Positions 1-8,041 of a DNA stretch of 64,000 bases are shown in pieces. A program made the translations under genes and the position numbers. Below the pieces are notes generated by a model. It made no database searches, was not told where the DNA came from, and saw only the letters and a list, made by a program, of their open reading frames with translations. Within the stretch, counting starts at the first letter, position 1. Each line of letters opens with the position of its first letter. Source of the DNA: Vibrio azureus (GTDB lineage: Bacteria; Pseudomonadota; Gammaproteobacteria; Enterobacterales; Vibrionaceae). The stretch covers positions 558,001 to 622,000 of the forward strand of contig NZ_CP018617.1 of NCBI RefSeq assembly GCF_002849855.1. The letters run 5' to 3'.

Positions 1-903
1 ACTGGCCGTGCTGGACGTAAAGGTAAGGCGATCCTATTGGTTCGTACTAACCAAATCCGTATGCTTCGTACGATTGAGCGTGTGACTAAGTCTTCAATGG
101 AAGAAATCCAACTTCCTCTACGTGACAAAGTGGCTGAAGCTCGTTTGAACAAACTGGCTGCAGAACTTGAGTCTGAGAAAGAGCACAAGTCACTGGATAA
201 GTTTGCTGAGCTTGTAGAAAAGCTGCAAACGACACTCGACATCGAGCCTGCGACTCTAGCTGCAATGCTGCTTAAGCGTCAGCAAGGTAAGCGTCCTCTA
301 TTCTACATTGGCGAAGACCCAATGATTGAAGCGATTGAGCGTGATAAGCAACGTCGTAAAGAGCGTCGTGAAGGCGGCGGTCGTGCGGCAAACAACCAAG
401 ATTGGGATACATACCAACTTCAAGTAGGCCGTGAACAAGGCGTTCAAGTGAAAGACATTGTTGGTGCACTTGCTAACGAACTTGGCCTAGGCAAAGGTTC
501 TATCGGTGCAATCAAACTGGCTCAAGGTCATACGTTTGTTCAGCTTCCTAAAGCAATGAGCTCTGAAGCGGCAACTAAACTAAGCAAACTGCGTATCCGT
601 CAAAAAGAAGTGGGTGCGGTAGTGTGTGACTTTGATGATTTCCGCGAGTCTCGTGGTCGTCGTGATGGCGGTGGTCGTCGCGATGGCGGACGTCGTGACG
701 GTGGCGGCTACCGTGGGAACCGTGAAGGCGGTCGTCGTGAAGGTGGCTTCCGTGGTAACCGTGACGGCAACCGCGATGGTAACCGCGATGGTAATCGTGA
801 AGGTGGTGAGCGTCGTTTCGATCGTAACCGTGGTGGTGACCACCGTGGCGCACATCGTGGTGAACGTGGGCACGGCCGTGGTCGTCGCACTCCAGAAGCA
901 TAA
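1..903 (+). CDS. deaD: DEAD-box ATP-dependent RNA helicase DeaD/CsdA, C-terminal part
   Basis: The gene begins before the window; the frame is open from base 1, so the first in-window start-like codon is not the real start. The first codons read TGRAGRKGKAI, helicase motif VI of DEAD-box proteins. A helical linker follows, then a DbpA-type RNA-binding fold (about in-window residues 135-210, containing KDIVGALANELGLGKGSIG). The last 80 residues are an Arg/Gly-rich tail of RDGG, RGNR and NRDG units, as in DeaD of Vibrio and relatives. DeaD unwinds structured RNA during ribosome assembly and cold adaptation in the cytoplasm. The tail is strongly basic and probably disordered. The repeats make spurious His-rich reading frames on the other strand. 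Identification is firm; only the N-terminal helicase core is unseen. Confidence 0.95.
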   Translation, partial: TGRAGRKGKAILLVRTNQIRMLRTIERVTKSSMEEIQLPLRDKVAEARLNKLAAELESEKEHKSLDKFAELVEKLQTTLDIEPATLAAMLLKRQQGKRPLFYIGEDPMIEAIERDKQRRKERREGGGRAANNQDWDTYQLQVGREQGVQVKDIVGALANELGLGKGSIGAIKLAQGHTFVQLPKAMSSEAATKLSKLRIRQKEVGAVVCDFDDFRESRGRRDGGGRRDGGRRDGGGYRGNREGGRREGGFRGNRDGNRDGNRDGNREGGERRFDRNRGGDHRGAHRGERGHGRGRRTPEA

Positions 904-930
904 TTTGCTACTACCTTAAAATAAATTTAG

Positions 931-957
931 AAACCGAGCATTGCGCTCGGTTTTTTT
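931..957 (+). terminator. Rho-independent terminator of deaD
   Basis: ACCGAGC, short loop ATT, GCTCGGT, then a run of seven T, 28 bases after the stop codon. Classic intrinsic terminator. Confidence 0.9.
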
Positions 958-1351
958 ATGCTTGTTACCTGAGCTGCTATGGCACTGTTTGTGACTTAGC
1001 TTATCCGTTTAGACCTCATCCACACGTTTCACCCTTAATCAAACTTATCGAATACTTACCTCATACTTAAGCCGTTTATTTCATCATCAGCTAAACTATT
1101 GAGCAGGGTTAACAGCCAAAGCTTGATTCACTGGTATTGCTCCAGATGTCGCTGGTGGATATACCCAAGCACATTGAGGTAAAGACAATTGAGTTGGATC
1201 AATGAAACCATAGCTATCATGATCAAAAACTAAGGTTTTGTTGAATAATTCAAAAAATATTGAATAATGCCTTCTGTTAGAGGTTGTTTTTTGAGGCAGC
1301 CTAGCTCACATTTAAGTGCCAACATCTTGGTTTGATAACGGGAAACGTGAA
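958..1351 (+). other. Intergenic region deaD-ackA
   Basis: About 390 bases without a supportable gene. Near 1159 there is a TACCCAAGCA segment resembling one arm of the common Vibrio short repeat that is complete at 52845-52873. A promoter for ackA must lie here but I could not single out convincing -35/-10 boxes. Confidence 0.5.
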
Positions 1352-2545
1352 ATGTCTAATTCCTACGTACTGGTGATTAACTCCGGTAGTTCTTCTTTAA
1401 AATTTGCAGTCATTGATTCACAGTCGGGTGAGGCGGTTTTGAGCGGCCTTGGGGAATGCTTTGGTCTTGCTGAGGCTCGCATGAGTTGGAAGTTCGAGGG
1501 AAATAAAGAGGAAGTTGCTCTTACTGGTGAAGGGAATCATCACAAAATCGCAATCAGTCAATTGGTTGGTTTAACCGAAAAGCTTGGCCTAGCAGCAAAA
1601 CTCGTTGCTGTCGGGCATCGTATTGTGCATGGTGGAGAGAAATTTACTCAAACAGTACGAATAACGGAAGAAGTGACCACTGAAATAGAAAAACTTGCCG
1701 ACTTAGCGCCATTGCATAACCCAGCCGGAGCCATCGGGATCCGAGCCGCTATGGAGGCTTTTCCTTCTTTACCGCAATTTGCTGTGTTTGATACTGCTTT
1801 CCACCAAACCATGCCGCAGCGGGCCTACACTGGGGCTATTGCCAACGAACTGTACACTGACTTTGGCATTCGTCGTTATGGATTCCACGGAACAAGCCAT
1901 TACTTTGTTAGCCGTGAAGCAGCAAAAATGCTCAACAAACCCGCAGAGCAGGCGAGCTTTATTTCTGTGCATTTAGGCAATGGCGCATCTGTATGTGCGA
2001 TCAATAACGGTGAGTCGATTGATACCTCTATGGGCTTTACACCTCTGTCAGGCTTGATGATGGGCACACGATGTGGAGATCTGGACCCTGGCATTATCGA
2101 ATTCTTGCTTAAAAAAGGCTGGTCGCAGGAAAAGGTCTTCAACGCGCTCAATAAAGAGTCCGGATTCCTTGGTGTATCAGGATTAACGAGTGATGCGCGC
2201 GGCATTTTAGAAGCCATGGAAGAAGGGCATGAAGGGGCAACGTTGGCGTTTCAAGTCTTCACTTATCGTGTTGCCAAATACATTGCTTCGTACTTAGCGG
2301 CGTTGGACTCCTTTGATGGGATCATTTTTACCGGTGGCATCGGTGAAAACTCCTTACCGATCCGACGTGAGATCATTAAGCATCTAAAACTGCTTGGTTT
2401 TGTTGAAGACGAAAAAGGCAACGAAGCGGCAAGATTTGGACAATCGGGTGTCATTGCTACTTCGAAGCTTCTCGGCGCCAAAGCTTTGGTGATCCCAACT
2501 AATGAAGAATGGGTCATTGCACAGCAGTCGGTTGAACTTATTTAA
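1352..2545 (+). CDS. ackA: Acetate kinase
   Basis: Catalyses reversible phosphoryl transfer between ATP and acetate (acetyl phosphate + ADP = acetate + ATP), in the cytoplasm. The product is 397 residues, the usual family length (about 400). It opens with VLVINSGSSSLKF, the nucleotide-binding signature of the acetate/propionate kinase family, and contains VGHRIVHGG, PLHNPAG, RYGFHGTSH and FTGGIGENS, all hallmark motifs. The ATG at 1352 was chosen over the upstream TTG at 1316 because it places the signature at the normal distance from the N terminus. No phosphotransacetylase gene is adjacent; the gene stands alone between two terminators, as the second ackA copy does in many vibrios. Confidence 0.95.
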   Translation: MSNSYVLVINSGSSSLKFAVIDSQSGEAVLSGLGECFGLAEARMSWKFEGNKEEVALTGEGNHHKIAISQLVGLTEKLGLAAKLVAVGHRIVHGGEKFTQTVRITEEVTTEIEKLADLAPLHNPAGAIGIRAAMEAFPSLPQFAVFDTAFHQTMPQRAYTGAIANELYTDFGIRRYGFHGTSHYFVSREAAKMLNKPAEQASFISVHLGNGASVCAINNGESIDTSMGFTPLSGLMMGTRCGDLDPGIIEFLLKKGWSQEKVFNALNKESGFLGVSGLTSDARGILEAMEEGHEGATLAFQVFTYRVAKYIASYLAALDSFDGIIFTGGIGENSLPIRREIIKHLKLLGFVEDEKGNEAARFGQSGVIATSKLLGAKALVIPTNEEWVIAQQSVELI

Positions 2546-2566
2546 TAGATTTTAAAATCAAGTAGT

Positions 2567-2596
2567 TAAAAGCGAGACCAGTGCTCGCTTTTTTGA
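2567..2596 (+). terminator. Rho-independent terminator of ackA
   Basis: AAAGCGAG and CTCGCTTTT arms around a 7-base loop, ending in six T, about 25 bases after the ackA stop. Confidence 0.88.
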
Positions 2597-2614
2597 TCTC
2601 ATATGTGGATAAGC

Positions 2615-2655
2615 TATGACTATGACTATGACTATGACTATGACTATGACTATGA
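2615..2655 (+). repeat. Hexanucleotide tandem repeat (TATGAC)n
   Basis: Six exact TATGAC units followed by a partial TATGA, just after the ackA terminator. It gives a meaningless Met-Thr reading frame. Because the unit is six bases, changes in copy number cannot shift a frame; it is intergenic and its role, if any, is unknown. Confidence 0.95.
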
Positions 2656-3040
2656 ATGTGCTTGGCCGCTTAACCATTATTAGCTCATTTGCTTTTTGCT
2701 TACCTTACTCACCACTTACGAGGTTAGTGGTAAATTATTTATGCCCCGAAATGAGCCAGATAGGGATTGAACTCAGGTTCAAACTCAGGAATTTACCTTA
2801 CTTTTCCTCATGCCTAAAGTTCTAACCTACTAGATACTGATCTTCAAACACAACTACGCACGAATACGTTGTTTAACGTGTATCTAAGTTATTGAATCGT
2901 CGATAACTAATCAGTGATAACATGCCTTGAATAGTAAGCAATGTGTGTTTGCACGGTTTACAACTGAAAACCGGATTTATACTGTATTATACTCTTATTT
3001 TTCAGTTGGTTAAGTAAGGCGTTTGGGATATGCTGAAAGT
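2656..3040 (+). other. Intergenic region, no gene seen
   Basis: About 385 bases. No convincing gene, RNA or terminator; AT-rich around 2975-3005, where a promoter for the next gene could lie. Confidence 0.4.
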
Positions 3041-3799
3041 ATGAATTCGTGCCTGCACGATATTAAAATGTTATACGCTTTCGAGGAAATGATGATTCAG
3101 AGTATCTATGATCAAATGTGGCAAAGGTTTGAGTTGGCATCCACTCACAACGATTATGAGCTCGATTTTCATTTATTAGATGTCGCCAATGACACTCGTA
3201 GAGGTATCACAGCTTTAGCGTATTTAAATCAGGGTAACAGCGTCATACTTGATGAAATTACCAATTTTCAGAAAGCGGTGCGAGAAATTGAACCTAATCA
3301 ATATTATCATCCGCTTGATGAGCTTCATCTTACAGTTTTATCGATAATTTCATGTGTTCCAGACTTCGATCTAAACGAAATCAATATTCAGGTGTATGCT
3401 GACACATTTCTCTCGGTGTTGAACACAATACAACCGATTGAAATACATTACCGTGGCGTTAGTGCATCACCCAATTGCATTGTGCTTCAAGGTTTTCCTA
3501 CGAGTAACTCTTTAGAGCAGTTCAGGCATAAACTTAGGACTCAGCTAAGTGACGCGGGATTAAGGGTAACTTTTGATAGCCGCTATAAATTAGTAACAGC
3601 CCACAGCTCTCTCATTCGTTTTAAGAACCCAATTAACAATGATCAGCAACTTTTGGAGTTATGTCAGCAGTATCGAAATTATGACTTTGGTAGCATCGTT
3701 CTGAATGACTTTGAGTTGGTGTTTAATAACTGGTATCAGAACTTGGCAGTCACGAAGTCTCTGGCTAATGGTTCAGTGACAGACCAACCACGCGTATAA
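3041..3799 (+). CDS. 2H phosphoesterase superfamily protein (2'-5' RNA ligase-like)
   Basis: 252 residues from the ATG at 3041 (an upstream TTG at 3023 is possible). Two histidine motifs characteristic of the 2H phosphoesterase fold are visible: HLT at residues 96-98 (in ELHLTVLSI) and HSS at 188-190 (in VTAHSSLIRF), spaced about 90 residues apart as in 2'-5' RNA ligase/cyclic phosphodiesterase enzymes. These families hydrolyse 2',3'-cyclic or 2'-5' phosphodiester bonds in RNA or cyclic nucleotides. I infer a soluble cytoplasmic enzyme; the substrate cannot be told. It stands alone, followed by decayed repeats, so context gives no clue. The second motif is HxS rather than HxT, which the superfamily tolerates. 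Confidence 0.6.
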   Translation: MNSCLHDIKMLYAFEEMMIQSIYDQMWQRFELASTHNDYELDFHLLDVANDTRRGITALAYLNQGNSVILDEITNFQKAVREIEPNQYYHPLDELHLTVLSIISCVPDFDLNEINIQVYADTFLSVLNTIQPIEIHYRGVSASPNCIVLQGFPTSNSLEQFRHKLRTQLSDAGLRVTFDSRYKLVTAHSSLIRFKNPINNDQQLLELCQQYRNYDFGSIVLNDFELVFNNWYQNLAVTKSLANGSVTDQPRV

Positions 3800-3836
3800 C
3801 AAATAAGGATTAAGCGTTGCGAAGCCAACGTTAAAT

Positions 3837-3920
3837 CCCGAGTGTTGAGCAAGCCCGAAGCTACTTTATTAAGTAAATTATTCGATGATGATCGAAGGGC
3901 ATTGCGCCTTGAACTGGTCT
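3837..3920 (+). repeat. Dispersed repeat family A, copy 1
   Basis: The first 44 bases, including GCAAGCCCGAAGC and ACTTTATTAAGTA, recur almost unchanged at 8999-9041; weaker similarity continues into GAAGGGCATTGCGCC. It follows a gene end and a TAACAA start that resembles an attC edge. Confidence 0.65.
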
Positions 3921-3960
3921 ATTCACGTATGGCACCAAGTTAGTGACTCTCCATACCTGT

Positions 3961-4010
3961 AGTTATTCATAAATTGCTAATTTAGCAAAGTCACTGACGC
4001 GGAAATGTCC
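3961..4010 (+). repeat. Dispersed repeat family B, short copy
   Basis: Starts AGTTATTCATAAATTGCTAA and ends GCGGAAATGTCC. Matches the ends of the longer copies at 9321-9410 and 12411-12502. The remainder of 3800-4254 holds no gene. Confidence 0.6.
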
Positions 4011-4254
4011 AGAGGCTTCATAGAGCTGAAGTTTTACATGTGGCAATTTTTAACAAAGTGCCTCCTAGTTCGGATCTGCTTCATTGTTGTTTTAGTCAAG
4101 AAACCTATGTTCCTAATTGATCGACCTTTGACCAAATATAGCTAATCTCATGCTCATTTTTTAATAAAGAGTGAAAAGTGGGTATCATTGCTCGTTTCCA
4201 GACAAAATTGTTTAGGCTTGAATGTACAATCCGCCTGTGATGAAGGAAGTAAAA

Positions 4255-4611
4255 ATGAACATTAAGATGTTTTCTAACTTGGTAGGTTTGTCTGATTATA
4301 CTCTTAGGTATTATGAAAAAATCGGCTTGCTTAAAAATGTTCAGCGCAACACTAGTGGCCACCGAGTTTATACCGAGAAAGACGTAAAGTGGGTTGGGTT
4401 TGTGATTCGCCTGAAAGAAACGGCTATGCCACTCGAAGAGATATTAGAATATGCTCGGCTAAGAGAGCTGGGAAATAATTCGGTACTTGAGCGTCAAGCC
4501 TTACTAGAACAACATCAACAAAGGTTAAAAGCGCATATAGAGCAACAACAATCCCACCTTTCGGCTTTGGAATATAAAATTGATCTGTATAAAGATGGAA
4601 AAGTCTCTTGA
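4255..4611 (+). CDS. MerR family transcriptional regulator
   Basis: 118 residues. The N terminus (NIKMFSNLVGLSDYTLRYYEKIGLL) is the winged-helix DNA-binding domain of MerR proteins, with the usual YYEKIGLL stretch, followed by the second half of the wing (HRVYTEKDVKWV) and a C-terminal dimerisation helix rich in Gln (about 85-118). No C-terminal cysteine cluster for metal binding is seen, so a small-molecule or stress sensor of the AdhR/NmlR-like branch is more likely. The ATG at 4255 has AAGGAAG five bases upstream, better than the in-frame ATGs before it. The stop lies inside the -35 box of the next gene, and the operator sits between the two genes, so it most likely controls that gene. Confidence 0.85.
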   Translation: MNIKMFSNLVGLSDYTLRYYEKIGLLKNVQRNTSGHRVYTEKDVKWVGFVIRLKETAMPLEEILEYARLRELGNNSVLERQALLEQHQQRLKAHIEQQQSHLSALEYKIDLYKDGKVS

Positions 4612-4638
4612 CTTAGAGTGAACTCTAATTTGTATTTT
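4608..4638 (+). promoter_or_regulatory. MerR-type promoter and operator
   Basis: TTGACT (4608-4613) and TATTTT (4633-4638) are separated by 19 bases, the over-long spacer typical of MerR-activated promoters. The spacer carries a perfect dyad, TTAGAGT-GA-ACTCTAA (4613-4628). The preceding merR gene ends within the -35 box. Confidence 0.82.
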
Positions 4639-4668
4639 ACACTCCTATCAACACATAGGAGTAATATA

Positions 4669-5058
4669 ATGGAAGTGTCACGTTTTGAAAAAGGTCTAGA
4701 ACTACTTGAACTGATTGATGGTGAAGCAGGGCAAAATGTTATCGATAGCTTGCAAGATATAAGCCCTGATTTGGCTAAATACACCATTGAATATCCTTTC
4801 GGTGATATCTATGCGCGAAAAGGCTTAGATTTGAAATCACGTGAGATTGCGACAGTGGCAGCGTTAACAGCACTAGGTAACTGTGCCCCACAACTTAAAG
4901 TGCATCTGAATGCGGCGCTTAATGTGGGTTGCAATGAAGAAGAGATCAAGGAAGTAATAATTCAGATGTCTGGTTACGCTGGCTTTCCTGCTGCACTGAA
5001 TGGGATGTTCGCGTTCAAAGAAGTGCTTGCTGAACGAACGGCAAATCACAATAGCTAA
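4669..5058 (+). CDS. Carboxymuconolactone decarboxylase family protein
   Basis: 129 residues from the ATG at 4669, with AGGAG seven bases upstream. Shows the family pattern: LKSREIATVAALTALGNC, then QLKVHLNAALNVG, then EEIKEVIIQMSGYAGFPAA. It has one Cys in the GNCAPQ stretch rather than the CxxC pair of AhpD peroxidases, so it belongs with the gamma-carboxymuconolactone decarboxylase-like branch. In vibrios such genes commonly follow a MerR regulator and may act in aldehyde, quinone or lactone detoxification; the actual substrate is unknown. Directly downstream of the MerR-type promoter, so expression is probably switched on by the upstream regulator. Confidence 0.85.
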   Translation: MEVSRFEKGLELLELIDGEAGQNVIDSLQDISPDLAKYTIEYPFGDIYARKGLDLKSREIATVAALTALGNCAPQLKVHLNAALNVGCNEEEIKEVIIQMSGYAGFPAALNGMFAFKEVLAERTANHNS

Positions 5059-5121
5059 GTTGTCTATGTGGGCGTATTGAACGTAAACTCATTTGTATGC
5101 ATAAATAGCTTTATTGTAAAT

Positions 5122-5147
5122 GACCGTCCACCGTGGCGGTCTCTTTA
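5122..5147 (+). terminator. Probable terminator
   Basis: GACCG-CCAC and GTGG-CGGTC arms with a bulged T, then TCTTTAT. The T tract is interrupted, so this is only probable. Confidence 0.5.
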
Positions 5148-5818
5148 TGTACTCAAAAAGGTACTTTATGAAGAAGTTTTCAATACTTTTGCTAATACCT
5201 ACCAGCCTAAATAGAGTAGAAAGCCTAACGAGATTTTGTCCGTGCGACCTGAAGTCGTATGAAGCGTTGTTCATCGCTTTATGAATGAACCATCTGTATC
5301 ACCAGATGAACCTACGAGCCTGAATAAAGCAGCGGCTCGGACAATGTAACGAAGAGCAATTTTAAATTGCTCGGGATCGAAATCGTGAGAGGCAGATCCT
5401 CCTGATAACCACGTGAATCGGGTAAGTGCTAGGTAGTCAGTATGATGAACGTAAGTGAATCCATGAAAGGTGCGTTATGCTACGAAACAGCGGAAGTGGT
5501 TAATACGCTGTAGCCAAAAGGCAATGAGAGTCGGAAAGAGGTTGGACAATACTCTTTCGTGATCGCAGTGCTCTCCGCACTATAGTGGGCATCTAAGCTG
5601 ATATTTTACGTGACATACGGAACAGGGTAAGCCTGTATCACTCCCATTGGGAAAGTCTCTGCGACCGATAGTGATGCAGGTATAGGAGGTCGGAAAAAGC
5701 GAAAGCTACATTGTAATGATGTAGATACAGGTTCTGCCTGACTACGAAAGTGGGCCCACTTCCGACTGGTCTCCCATTGCGAGAGAATTTGAAGAACTTT
5801 ATTTAAGGAGAAAAGCAA

Positions 5819-7291
5819 ATGATGATCTCGAAAGAGATTAGTGCATCTTCTGACGGTGCTCAGTGGCAGTCTATCGACTGGAAATCCGCTGAAGCACACG
5901 TATTAAAGCTTCAAGTGCGTATCGCAAAAGCAACGAGAGAAAAGAAATACGGTAAGGTGAAATCCTTACAGTGGCTCTTAACGCATTCTCGCTCAGCAAA
6001 ACTTCTTGCAGTCAGGCGAGTCTCACAAAACAAAGGCAGTAAAACGCCCGGAACTGATGGCGTTATCTGGAACACGGATGCACGCCGTATGAAAGCGGTT
6101 AATCAACTGAGCCGCAAGGCTTACTCTGCAAAACCACTCAAACGTATCTACATCCCCAAAAAGAACGGTAAGCTCAGGCCATTGGGTATTCCATGCATGA
6201 TTGATAGAGCGCAACAAGCCCTCCACCTTCTAGCATTAGAACCAGTGTCCGAAACGCTTGCCGACCTCAATAGCTATGGGTTTAGGTCAAATCGCAGTAC
6301 GGCTGACGCCGTCAGTCAGTGTTTCAAATGTTTGGCTCTAAAGCGATCAGCGAAATGGGTTCTTGAGGGAGATATTAAGGCTTGCTTTGACAAAATCGGG
6401 CATCAATGGCTTATCGACAATATCACGGTTGATAAACGTATGTTAGAGCAGTGGTTAAAGTCTGGCTATGTGGATAAGGGTCTGTTCTATGATACCGATG
6501 AGGGTACACCTCAAGGTGGAATAATATCTCCAACCTTGATGCTAATGACTCTCGCGGGAATAGAGCAACAAATAAAATCTACAGCTCTGAAAATGGGTGC
6601 TAGGGCCAACTTTATTGGTTATGCCGATGATTTTGTGGTCACCTGCTCTTCAAAGGAAGTGCTAGTGAACGATATCAAACCGTTGATTGCTGACTTTCTG
6701 GCAGAAAGAGGGTTAACCCTCTCCGAAGAGAAAACGAAGGTCACTCATATTGATGATGGCTTTGACTTTCTGGGTTTCAATCACAGGAAGTACAAAGGGA
6801 AATTGCTCATTAAACCGAGCAAATCTAACACGCTGTTATTTCTTAGAAATCTACGTGAACTTATTAAAAAGCACGCAACCATCCCTGTTAATGATCTTAT
6901 CAAGTTGATAAATCCGAAACTTAGAGGGTGGGCGAATTACTATCGCCACTGTGTTGCTAAACAAGTATTCGGGTATGTCGGCCACAAACTATTCCAAGCG
7001 TTATGGCACTGGGCAGTTAGACGTCATCCAACCAAGTCCAAAGACTGGGTTGTTCATAAGTATTTTCTCAATCGTAAAGGCCAGTGGCAATTTCACGGTT
7101 GGCAGAAAATCATGGACATGGACTGTCACTTCAATCTGTTCCAAATAGCTAAAGTGCCCATCGAGCGACACGTAAAAATCAGGAATGCGGCGACCCCTTT
7201 TGACCCTCAATACCAAGAATATTTGGTGAAGAGAAAATCTAAAAGGCTAGCTCGTAACTCTTGGAACGAGCCTGTCCCGACTGCGCTATAA
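5819..7291 (+). CDS. ltrA: Group II intron reverse transcriptase/maturase
   Basis: 490 residues, ATG at 5819 or 5822 preceded by AAGGAG. Reverse transcriptase blocks are intact: IPKKNGKLRPLGIP (block 1-2), YGFRSNRSTADA, VLEGDIKACFDKI (first catalytic Asp), GTPQGGIISP, and the YADD catalytic site at residues 268-271. A thumb/maturase X domain follows (LRGWANYYRHC), then the GIIM-type end FDPQYQEYLVKR. I see no HNH endonuclease with its Cys pairs, so it probably retro-homes without second-strand cleavage. It splices the intron RNA and copies it into new DNA sites. Confidence 0.95.
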   Translation: MMISKEISASSDGAQWQSIDWKSAEAHVLKLQVRIAKATREKKYGKVKSLQWLLTHSRSAKLLAVRRVSQNKGSKTPGTDGVIWNTDARRMKAVNQLSRKAYSAKPLKRIYIPKKNGKLRPLGIPCMIDRAQQALHLLALEPVSETLADLNSYGFRSNRSTADAVSQCFKCLALKRSAKWVLEGDIKACFDKIGHQWLIDNITVDKRMLEQWLKSGYVDKGLFYDTDEGTPQGGIISPTLMLMTLAGIEQQIKSTALKMGARANFIGYADDFVVTCSSKEVLVNDIKPLIADFLAERGLTLSEEKTKVTHIDDGFDFLGFNHRKYKGKLLIKPSKSNTLLFLRNLRELIKKHATIPVNDLIKLINPKLRGWANYYRHCVAKQVFGYVGHKLFQALWHWAVRRHPTKSKDWVVHKYFLNRKGQWQFHGWQKIMDMDCHFNLFQIAKVPIERHVKIRNAATPFDPQYQEYLVKRKSKRLARNSWNEPVPTAL

Positions 7292-7327
7292 GTTGCTGGG
7301 TATCAAATGGTGCCTTAGTGGAGGCTT

Positions 7328-7361
7328 GAGCCGTATGCAGTGAAAGTTGCACGTACGGTTC
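7328..7361 (+). ncRNA. Group II intron catalytic domain V
   Basis: Thirty-four bases from GAGCCGTATG to ACGTACGGTTC folding into one hairpin with a GAAA tetraloop. The remnant at 26827-27420 has the equivalent domain V with paired base changes in the stem. Confidence 0.88.
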
Positions 7362-7567
7362 TTAGAGGGGCGGCACTTGGTAACAAGTGTCGTCTACTCG
7401 ACAAACCTTATTTAGAATAAGTGATCTGAAATTCGTCATCACTGAACTCAATTTCTGTATATTTGCACAGTAATATTTAGAATTTCCAAATATCGAGACA
7501 AATATAGAGAAAAGTTTTGCGCGTTTATCCAGATAGTATATTTGGTACAAAGCTGGTAATTTATTAA

Positions 7568-7645
7568 TTTACAAATAGTTAAGTGTGCGCGTTTTCACTG
7601 GTCTAACGACATAAACGCGCATGCGCACGAATAAAATGTTATGCG
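7568..7645 (+). repeat. Structured attC-like hairpin upstream of a small gene, copy 1
   Basis: Begins TTTACAAATAGTTAAGTGTG, then GCGCGTTT (7587-7594) pairs with AAACGCGC (7613-7620). The second copy at 24418-24470 has GTGCATTT/AAATGCAC: two base pairs changed on both sides, so the structure is kept. The loop contains GTCTAAC, and the 3' end ACGAATAAAATGTTATG is shared with 16489-16505. Possibly a degenerate integron recombination site. Confidence 0.5.
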
Positions 7646-7658
7646 AGAGAATTGAAAT

Positions 7659-7976
7659 ATGGATTGTGTTGATCATAAAGTATTGGATGCCCCGTTTACT
7701 TATGACATTGTTTATTTCTCGTATGATGTAAATGTTTATGAGCATAGAGATTCTACTATTGAGCTCCATCTAGAGAGAGATGGACTTGTAAAGAAGTTAA
7801 GATTTACTGGTCCACAAGAGCTAAAGATTGAAGAAGGTTTCCCACAAGCCACCGGGGGAATGTTCTTTGAAGATGTGTCTTCGCATGGTTTGGATGGTCT
7901 AACTGTTTATGTTGGCGATTTCGAGGCCACTACAGGTTCAATTACTTTCTGGGCTCGAAGTGTTGAGTTATTGTAA
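7659..7976 (+). CDS. Hypothetical cassette-like protein
   Basis: 105 residues, start ATG at 7659 about 12 bases after GCGAGAG. I do not recognise a family. No signal peptide or membrane helix; acidic, with a beta-rich look (TYDIVYFSYDVNVYE, TIELHLERDG, GSITFWARSVELL), ending soon after, which is compatible with a small single-domain beta protein such as an immunity or binding protein. It lies between two attC-like structures (7568-7645 and 7990-8036), and its size and isolation match a mobile integron-type gene cassette. No integrase is in the window. Confidence 0.6.
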   Translation: MDCVDHKVLDAPFTYDIVYFSYDVNVYEHRDSTIELHLERDGLVKKLRFTGPQELKIEEGFPQATGGMFFEDVSSHGLDGLTVYVGDFEATTGSITFWARSVELL

Positions 7977-7989
7977 TTTTAAAGTGGCA

Positions 7990-8036
7990 GCGCATAACAA
8001 GCGCCATTTTTGTAAGCAGTTGTGCCGGGCGTTAGC
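7990..8036 (+). repeat. Degenerate attC/VCR-like site
   Basis: GCATAACAAGCGCC at the left and GCCGGGCGTTAGC at the right match the outer ends of Vibrio cholerae repeats (TAACAAACGCC ... GGCGGGCGTTA), but only about 18 bases separate them, shorter than a functional attC. Probably a deleted site. Confidence 0.5.
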
Positions 8037-8041
8037 ACTCA

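Larger units (their letters stand above)
5242..7402 (+). mobile_element. Complete group II intron with encoded maturase
   Basis: The 5' end GTGCGACC at 5242 fits the GUGYG start of group II introns. The 3' end carries a 34-base domain V (7328-7361) with an AGC triad near its base and a GAAA loop, a bulged-A type domain VI stem, and ends ...CTCGAC at 7402 (AY end). The reverse transcriptase/maturase lies in domain IV. Length about 2.16 kb. The left exon (5168-5241) could be the start of a small exported-protein frame (MKKFSILLLIPTS), but no matching right exon frame is visible. A truncated relative lies inverted at 26827-27420. Confidence 0.9.

Noticed and set aside
575..901. His-rich reading frames on the minus strand and other long frames over the deaD end
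   Set aside because: They are shadows of the repetitive Arg/Gly codons of the DeaD tail; no start context and no known family.
2755..2800. Segment resembling the T-arm end of a tRNA on the minus strand
   Set aside because: No acceptor, D or anticodon arm could be folded around it.
2616..2825. Reading frame starting with six Met-Thr pairs
   Set aside because: It comes from the TATGAC repeat; the rest has no coding character or ribosome-binding site.
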